A stretch of DNA of 9,621 bases from Nitrospirota bacterium (GTDB lineage: Bacteria; Nitrospirota_A; Leptospirillia; Leptospirillales; Leptospirillaceae): the NCBI GenBank assembly GCA_021844275.1, contig JAKBTR010000048.1, positions 1 through 9,621 on the forward strand, given 5' to 3'. The position numbers were made by a program, and so were the translations under genes. Shown piece after piece: positions 6,668-9,621 of this stretch (its first letter is position 1; each line of letters opens with the position of its first letter). Under the pieces are notes generated by a model, which saw nothing but the letters and a program-made list of their open reading frames with translations, was not told where the DNA came from and did no database searches.

Positions 6668-7240
6668 TTGAAAAAAAAACGGGTGGGTGGAATCCTGTCC
6701 GCGCTGATTCTCGCGACCGTGACATCGTGCGCCAGCAGCGGGGCCCTTCAGAATCAGGACCTTTTGAAACAATCGTCGCTGGATATCCGGCAACATCGTC
6801 TTTCGGAGGCACAGGCGATTCTGGATCGCCTCAGGACAACTCTCCCGGACAATCCTGCCGTCTGGAACAACCTCGCAACGGTTGCCTTTTTACAGAAAAA
6901 CTACCCTCTCGCGTTGGCCATGATGGACAATGCCCTGTCTCTCCGGCCGACAAACCCCGATCTCCGGATGAACAAGGCCCGGCTTCTTCTGGCCATGGGA
7001 CACAATGAATCCGCCCGCATTCTGCTTCGCCGGATGATCCGGCTTCGTCCCTGGCCGAAAGGGTACCGGATTCTTCTCGCCATTGCGGAAAAGAGAACCG
7101 GGCACCGCGAGGCCTCCCGCATCTTGTTCGAAGAGATGATCGCGAACCATCCGGACGACACCCTCGCCCAAAAATACCTTTCCTCCTTTTCCGCTCCCGA
7201 TAACAACATTCCGCCTTCCGGCCCGAAGACAACGCCCTGA
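6668..7240 (+). CDS. TPR-repeat lipoprotein (first paralogue)
   Basis: This 190-residue protein has a lipoprotein signal peptide: MKKKR, then a hydrophobic stretch (7-19), then the lipobox VTSC with the lipidated cysteine at C21. Alanine at +2 favours outer-membrane sorting by the Lol system. The rest is a small tetratricopeptide domain of roughly three to four repeats. Recognisable units are VWNNLATVAFLQKNYPLAL with the following NALSLRPTNP, the next ARLLLAMGHNESARILLRRMI, and RILLAIAEKRTGHREASRILF. A Pro-rich tail follows. Such proteins scaffold envelope complexes. The start is TTG, chosen from the strong GAGGAGG site. It follows hpnR by 42 bp and may share its transcript. The next TPR lipoprotein gene is a clear colinear paralogue under its own promoter. 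The partner and precise role are unknown. Confidence 0.82.
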   Translation: MKKKRVGGILSALILATVTSCASSGALQNQDLLKQSSLDIRQHRLSEAQAILDRLRTTLPDNPAVWNNLATVAFLQKNYPLALAMMDNALSLRPTNPDLRMNKARLLLAMGHNESARILLRRMIRLRPWPKGYRILLAIAEKRTGHREASRILFEEMIANHPDDTLAQKYLSSFSAPDNNIPPSGPKTTP

Positions 7241-7264
7241 TCATCTCCCTGGACATTCTGCGTC

Positions 7265-7293
7265 TTGACTTCCCGACATCCTGTTTCTATTAT
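7265..7293 (+). promoter_or_regulatory. Sigma70-type promoter P1
   Basis: TTGACT at 7265-7270 and TATTAT at 7288-7293 are each one mismatch from consensus (TTGACA, TATAAT) and are separated by exactly 17 bp. The predicted transcription start is near 7300, about 109 nt before the ATG at 7409. The Fur-box-like sequence starts at the base after the -10 element, so repressor binding there would block initiation. Confidence 0.65.
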
Positions 7294-7312
7294 GAAAATG
7301 ATTCTCATGATC
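7294..7312 (+). promoter_or_regulatory. Fur-box-like operator
   Basis: The 19-mer GAAAATGATTCTCATGATC matches the classical Fur consensus GATAATGATAATCATTATC at 15 of 19 positions. It can also be read as two overlapping 7-1-7 sites: 7293-7307 matches TGATAATnATTATCA at 12 of 14 informative positions, and 7299-7313 matches at 11 of 14. Its position, directly downstream of the P1 -10 element and over the expected start site, is that of a Fur repression operator. This suggests that the downstream lipoprotein/barrel operon is de-repressed by iron limitation. It is a sequence match only, and the Fur of this organism may recognise a different site. Confidence 0.6.
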
Positions 7313-7320
7313 AATTAAAA

Positions 7321-7348
7321 TCAATATCGATTGACACTCAATTTTGAG
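7321..7348. repeat. Two adjacent short inverted repeats over promoter P2
   Basis: TCAAT and ATTGA (7321-7334, 4-bp spacer) and CTCAA and TTGAG (7337-7348, 2-bp spacer) are both perfect in their 5-bp arms. They cover the -35 element and the promoter spacer. TCAAT also occurs at 7311-7315. They could be operator half-sites for a second regulator, but the arms are short and the region is AT-rich. Confidence 0.35.
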
Positions 7349-7360
7349 ACAAGGTATCAT
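7331..7360 (+). promoter_or_regulatory. Sigma70-type promoter P2
   Basis: A perfect -35, TTGACA at 7331-7336, is followed after 18 bp by TATCAT at 7355-7360. The predicted start is near 7367, giving a leader of about 42 nt. It lies downstream of the Fur-box-like site, so it could give Fur-independent or roadblocked expression. Two inverted repeats overlap it: TCAAT-ATCG-ATTGA (7321-7334, over the -35) and CTCAA-TT-TTGAG (7337-7348, in the spacer). Confidence 0.55.
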
Positions 7361-7408
7361 AATTTTGGGACTTACTCTCACCGAATATTCCATCTTATCG
7401 AGGACCAT

Positions 7409-7984
7409 ATGATCACGTTTCCTGAAAATTTTTCCTGCAAAAAGGCCCTTCAGGTGCTGATGGCAGGACTCTGCCTGTTTTGGATGACAGGGTGTGCATC
7501 CTCCGGTGGATCCGGTTCCACCGAGGCGTCCCTGACGGAATCTTTTGAACAGGACCTGAGGACCGGGCATTATCTGAAAGCCCGGCAGGATCTCTCCCGC
7601 GAGCTTCGTCTTCATCCCCGGAACATCTCCGTCTGGAACAACCTTGCCTACCTCGATTTCAAAAACGGACAATACAGGCAGGCGGACGGGGATCTTGCAC
7701 AAGGTCTTGCCCTCAACCCAAAAAACGCGTTTCTTCTGGAAAACCGCGCCCGACTCTTTCTGGCACGTCATAAAGACAAGGCCGCCCGGAAGATTCTCCT
7801 CTCCCTGGAAACCGTCCGCCCCTGGCCCAGGGGTTTTCGCCTTCTTCTCGCCATTGCCGACCTGAGAACCGGTCACCAGGAGGAGGCCCGGCTTCTTCTG
7901 AACGCCATCCTTTCAGACAGACCCCGCGACCCTCTGGCTCGCGTTTATCTTAGCCGTCTCGGAAACGGTGGGGTTCGTGGATAA
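7409..7984 (+). CDS. TPR-repeat lipoprotein (second paralogue)
   Basis: This 191-residue protein has a lipoprotein signal: K11-K12, a hydrophobic core at about 13-26 and the lipobox MTGC with the lipidated cysteine at C29. Alanine at +2 predicts outer-membrane localisation. The mature part is a small TPR domain colinear with the product of 6668-7240. The two proteins share VWNNLA, an ARLLLA/ARLFLA segment, and the long block RPWPxGxRxLLAIAxxRTGH. The ATG at 7409 was chosen for its GAGGA site (7400-7404, 4-nt spacing); in-frame codons further upstream fall inside promoter P2. It is the first gene after the Fur-box-like promoter. The downstream beta-barrel gene starts inside its last codons, so the two are probably translationally coupled and may act together in the outer membrane. 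The function is unknown; a scaffold or accessory role is inference. Confidence 0.82.
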   Translation: MITFPENFSCKKALQVLMAGLCLFWMTGCASSGGSGSTEASLTESFEQDLRTGHYLKARQDLSRELRLHPRNISVWNNLAYLDFKNGQYRQADGDLAQGLALNPKNAFLLENRARLFLARHKDKAARKILLSLETVRPWPRGFRLLLAIADLRTGHQEEARLLLNAILSDRPRDPLARVYLSRLGNGGVRG

Positions 7985-9095
7985 GGCTTCCACAAATCTC
8001 AGTCTGCCCGGTGGAAAAAAATGTCCGTGGAAAAGTCTCTTCCTTCTCGTTTTCTGTACCTTGTTCCTTTTCATCGGGGGAAGGGAAGCCTTCGCGGAGG
8101 ATTCCTCCCAGGATCTGACCCCGCCATCGGCGTTCGAAAAAGATGAAAACCATGATCTGGTTCCCGACCTCCTTCCGCTGGAGCCGGCCTACTTGCCCTG
8201 GGGACCCAATACCAGCGGTCCGTTTTTTACGGGGACAGCCGAAGTCGAACCTGTCGGATCGTTCTTTCTGGAACCCTACTGGTTCGACTACCTCCAGCCC
8301 GGGATCGGGTTTTCCTCCCTTTCCATGCCGGAGCGTCTGTCGGTCGGCCTGATCCAGAACTGGGAGTTCGATATTTCCGTCCCCTTCGTCGTGAACCAGG
8401 GGACGTATCCCACCACACCGGTCGGACAAACCACCAATACGTTCGGCATGGGCGACACCCTGATCTGGATCAAGAACCAGCTGACGTCCGACGGCGACGT
8501 GTATCACTTCTGGGCTCGTCCCGCCCTGACGGTCGAATACCAGTTCACCCTTCCGACGGGCCACTTTCTGAACCTGAACCCCCAGCTTTACGGGGTCGAC
8601 CAGACCGGAGACGGAACCTTCGACGAAGGCGTCTACCTGATCCTGCGCAAACATTTCAAGCCCTTCATGTTCTATCTCCAGGTCGGGGACATCATCGAAA
8701 ACCCCACCCAGGTGGGTTCCGGGTTCACCTTCAACAACGGCCTGACCGTGACGCAGGCGCCACAGTCCGTCGTCAACGGCAACCTTCTCTATTACGCCGG
8801 CGCCTTCGAACATGTCGTAAACGATACCTGGGGAGCGGGCTATCTCCTGGAATTCTTCGGAGAGTCGCAGAGCGGACAAAGTTTGCTGTTCGGGGCGGCG
8901 AATGCTCCGGCATGGTCTTACTTCTGGCTCGCCCCCGAAGTCGAGGTGACATGGCCCTATGAAGGGACGGTGACCGTCACCTGGGGCGCCGGGGTCGCAC
9001 TTCCCGTTTATCAGTCCAATTATCCCCAGACGTATACGCCGATGGGCACCGTCACCATTTACTACAACGGTCCCTTTGGTTACCGTGGAGAATAA
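7968..9095 (+). CDS. Outer-membrane beta-barrel protein, MetA-pathway-of-phenol-degradation type
   Basis: This protein of about 375 residues has a Sec signal peptide: basic GKK at 16-18, a hydrophobic core at about 22-37, and cleavage after AFA at 43. The mature protein is rich in alternating aromatic/polar strands ending in glycine turns. It shows the family pattern seen in putative outer-membrane transporters of the phenol MetA group: a strand such as LSVGLIQNWEFDISVPFVV, the turn GMGD at 160-163, and Y-x-F-x-LPTG at 191-198. The family is named from one operon, and phenol transport should not be inferred. Two acidic segments resemble calcium-binding loops, at 59-67 (DENHDLVPD) and 211-219 (DQTGDGTFD). 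The start is uncertain: GTG at 7968 or GTG at 7977, both with weak binding sites, and no in-frame ATG precedes the signal peptide. Either start overlaps the preceding lipoprotein gene, by 17 or 8 bp. Confidence 0.75.
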   Translation: MGFVDKASTNLSLPGGKKCPWKSLFLLVFCTLFLFIGGREAFAEDSSQDLTPPSAFEKDENHDLVPDLLPLEPAYLPWGPNTSGPFFTGTAEVEPVGSFFLEPYWFDYLQPGIGFSSLSMPERLSVGLIQNWEFDISVPFVVNQGTYPTTPVGQTTNTFGMGDTLIWIKNQLTSDGDVYHFWARPALTVEYQFTLPTGHFLNLNPQLYGVDQTGDGTFDEGVYLILRKHFKPFMFYLQVGDIIENPTQVGSGFTFNNGLTVTQAPQSVVNGNLLYYAGAFEHVVNDTWGAGYLLEFFGESQSGQSLLFGAANAPAWSYFWLAPEVEVTWPYEGTVTVTWGAGVALPVYQSNYPQTYTPMGTVTIYYNGPFGYRGE

Positions 9096-9111
9096 AGACC
9101 GGACCCTTCGC

Positions 9112-9131
9112 AGGAGGATCCTTCCAGGAGG
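9112..9131 (+). promoter_or_regulatory. Duplicated Shine-Dalgarno sequence
   Basis: AGGAGG occurs at 9112-9117 and again at 9126-9131, each preceded by C. The second copy lies 6 nt before the GTG at 9138 and clearly serves it. The first has no start codon at a useful distance, so it is either a relic of a short duplication or a ribosome standby site. Confidence 0.5.
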
Positions 9132-9137
9132 TTTTTC

Positions 9138-9621
9138 GTGAAAAATCGGTGGCTGATCTTCGGACCATTCCTGATGTCTGTTTTCCTTTTGGGAACACTG
9201 GCCCTGTCCGTGCATTACTACCGGGAATCGTTTCTTCCGGGACCGGTTTTTTCTCCCGGTCATCCCAGACTTCAGCGGCCGTTCGACCTCAGGCTCCCCT
9301 TGCCGGAACTGGGAAACTCCAAACCGGGTGACGTCGTTCGGGTCGAAATCAGGAAAAACCGGAATGCCTTTTTCAGCACAGCCTATTATGCCCCGGGATC
9401 TCTTGTCCTGAAGCTTCCCGTTCAGGTCACCTCCTGCGGAGTGTGCATCCGCCTGTCGCTCTGGGACGCCGGAAGCTATCAGGTGGAAATACAGAATGAA
9501 CAATCCGGCACAACGCTTGTGGATCTTCCCCTGACAGTGATCGCACCCTTTTCCCTCTACCGGAACGACCTGATTCTCCTGACCGCCATCCTCGTCTTGT
9601 CCTTCTTTTCCGGAAAAGCGG
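9138..9621 (+). CDS. Membrane-anchored periplasmic protein, partial at right edge
   Basis: The frame starts at a GTG with AGGAGG 6 nt upstream and stays open for 161 codons to the window edge, so the 3' end is missing. An N-terminal hydrophobic segment (about residues 6-25) would anchor or export the protein. A soluble segment (about 26-138) with beta-rich character follows, and a second membrane segment begins near residue 144 (LILLTAILVLSFF). The soluble part contains a CGVC pair at C100 and C103 and an Ig-like strand pattern (GSYQVEIQNEQSG). The CxxC pair could form a disulfide or bind a metal, but the surroundings do not resemble a thioredoxin active site. It lies 42 bp after the beta-barrel gene and is probably in the same operon. 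I do not recognise the family; the layout is loosely like FixH- or YtkA-type single-domain periplasmic proteins, which is weak inference. Confidence 0.7.
   Translation, partial: MKNRWLIFGPFLMSVFLLGTLALSVHYYRESFLPGPVFSPGHPRLQRPFDLRLPLPELGNSKPGDVVRVEIRKNRNAFFSTAYYAPGSLVLKLPVQVTSCGVCIRLSLWDAGSYQVEIQNEQSGTTLVDLPLTVIAPFSLYRNDLILLTAILVLSFFSGKA

Larger units (their letters stand above)
7241..7408. promoter_or_regulatory. AT-rich regulatory region between the two TPR lipoprotein genes
   Basis: These 168 bp are visibly richer in A and T than the flanking genes. They contain two promoter-like pairs, a Fur-box-like 19-mer and two short inverted repeats, each listed separately. No hairpin followed by a T-run was found after the stop at 7240, so termination of the upstream transcript is unexplained. 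Confidence 0.7.

Noticed and set aside
7950..9503. Open frame of 517 codons on the minus strand.
   Set aside because: It covers the barrel gene and its neighbour in antisense. The plus-strand genes have signal peptides and ribosome binding sites, while this frame has neither and matches no family I know.

Overview
The window reads as a gene-dense, moderately GC-rich bacterial chromosome segment. Three genes together suggest an acidophilic iron-oxidiser of the Leptospirillum type (Nitrospirota): a RuBisCO-like protein with a degenerate active site, a hopanoid C-3 methylase of the HpnR type, and didermic envelope genes (lipoproteins and an outer-membrane beta-barrel). The genus assignment is inference from gene content and recalled families. 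No search was run.

Layout. Bases 93-3689 hold four closely spaced plus-strand genes: a 2'-5' RNA ligase/cyclic phosphodiesterase (thpR type), an EamA/DMT permease, an orphan PstS-like phosphate-binding protein, and an alpha-toroid (prenyltransferase/terpene-cyclase repeat) protein. The last of these converges on, and overlaps by 4 bp, the minus-strand RuBisCO-like gene (3686-4864). A 207-bp divergent region (4865-5071) carries a tandem GGACAATC repeat. From it hpnR (5072-6625) runs rightward, followed after 42 bp by a TPR lipoprotein gene with a TTG start (6668-7240).

A 168-bp AT-rich intergenic region (7241-7408) is the most informative regulatory stretch. It has a sigma70-type promoter (TTGACT, 17 bp, TATTAT) whose start-site region is covered by a Fur-box-like 19-mer matching the classical consensus at 15 of 19 positions, then a second promoter-like pair with small inverted repeats. 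It drives a second TPR lipoprotein paralogous to the first (7409-7984), an overlapping gene for an outer-membrane beta-barrel of the MetA-pathway-of-phenol-degradation type (7968-9095), and a membrane-anchored periplasmic protein that runs off the right edge (9138-9621).

How the genes may work together. The right-hand cluster encodes an outer-membrane or periplasm-facing lipoprotein, an outer-membrane barrel and an inner-membrane/periplasmic protein. With the Fur-box-like site, it looks like an iron-responsive envelope module of unknown function. HpnR modifies hopanoid membrane lipids. The toroid protein upstream shares the fold of squalene-hopene cyclases but lacks their DxDD motif, so a direct link to hopanoids is speculative. 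No complete phosphate transporter, methionine-salvage genes, hopanoid biosynthesis cluster, RNA gene, CRISPR array, insertion sequence or convincing intrinsic terminator was seen.
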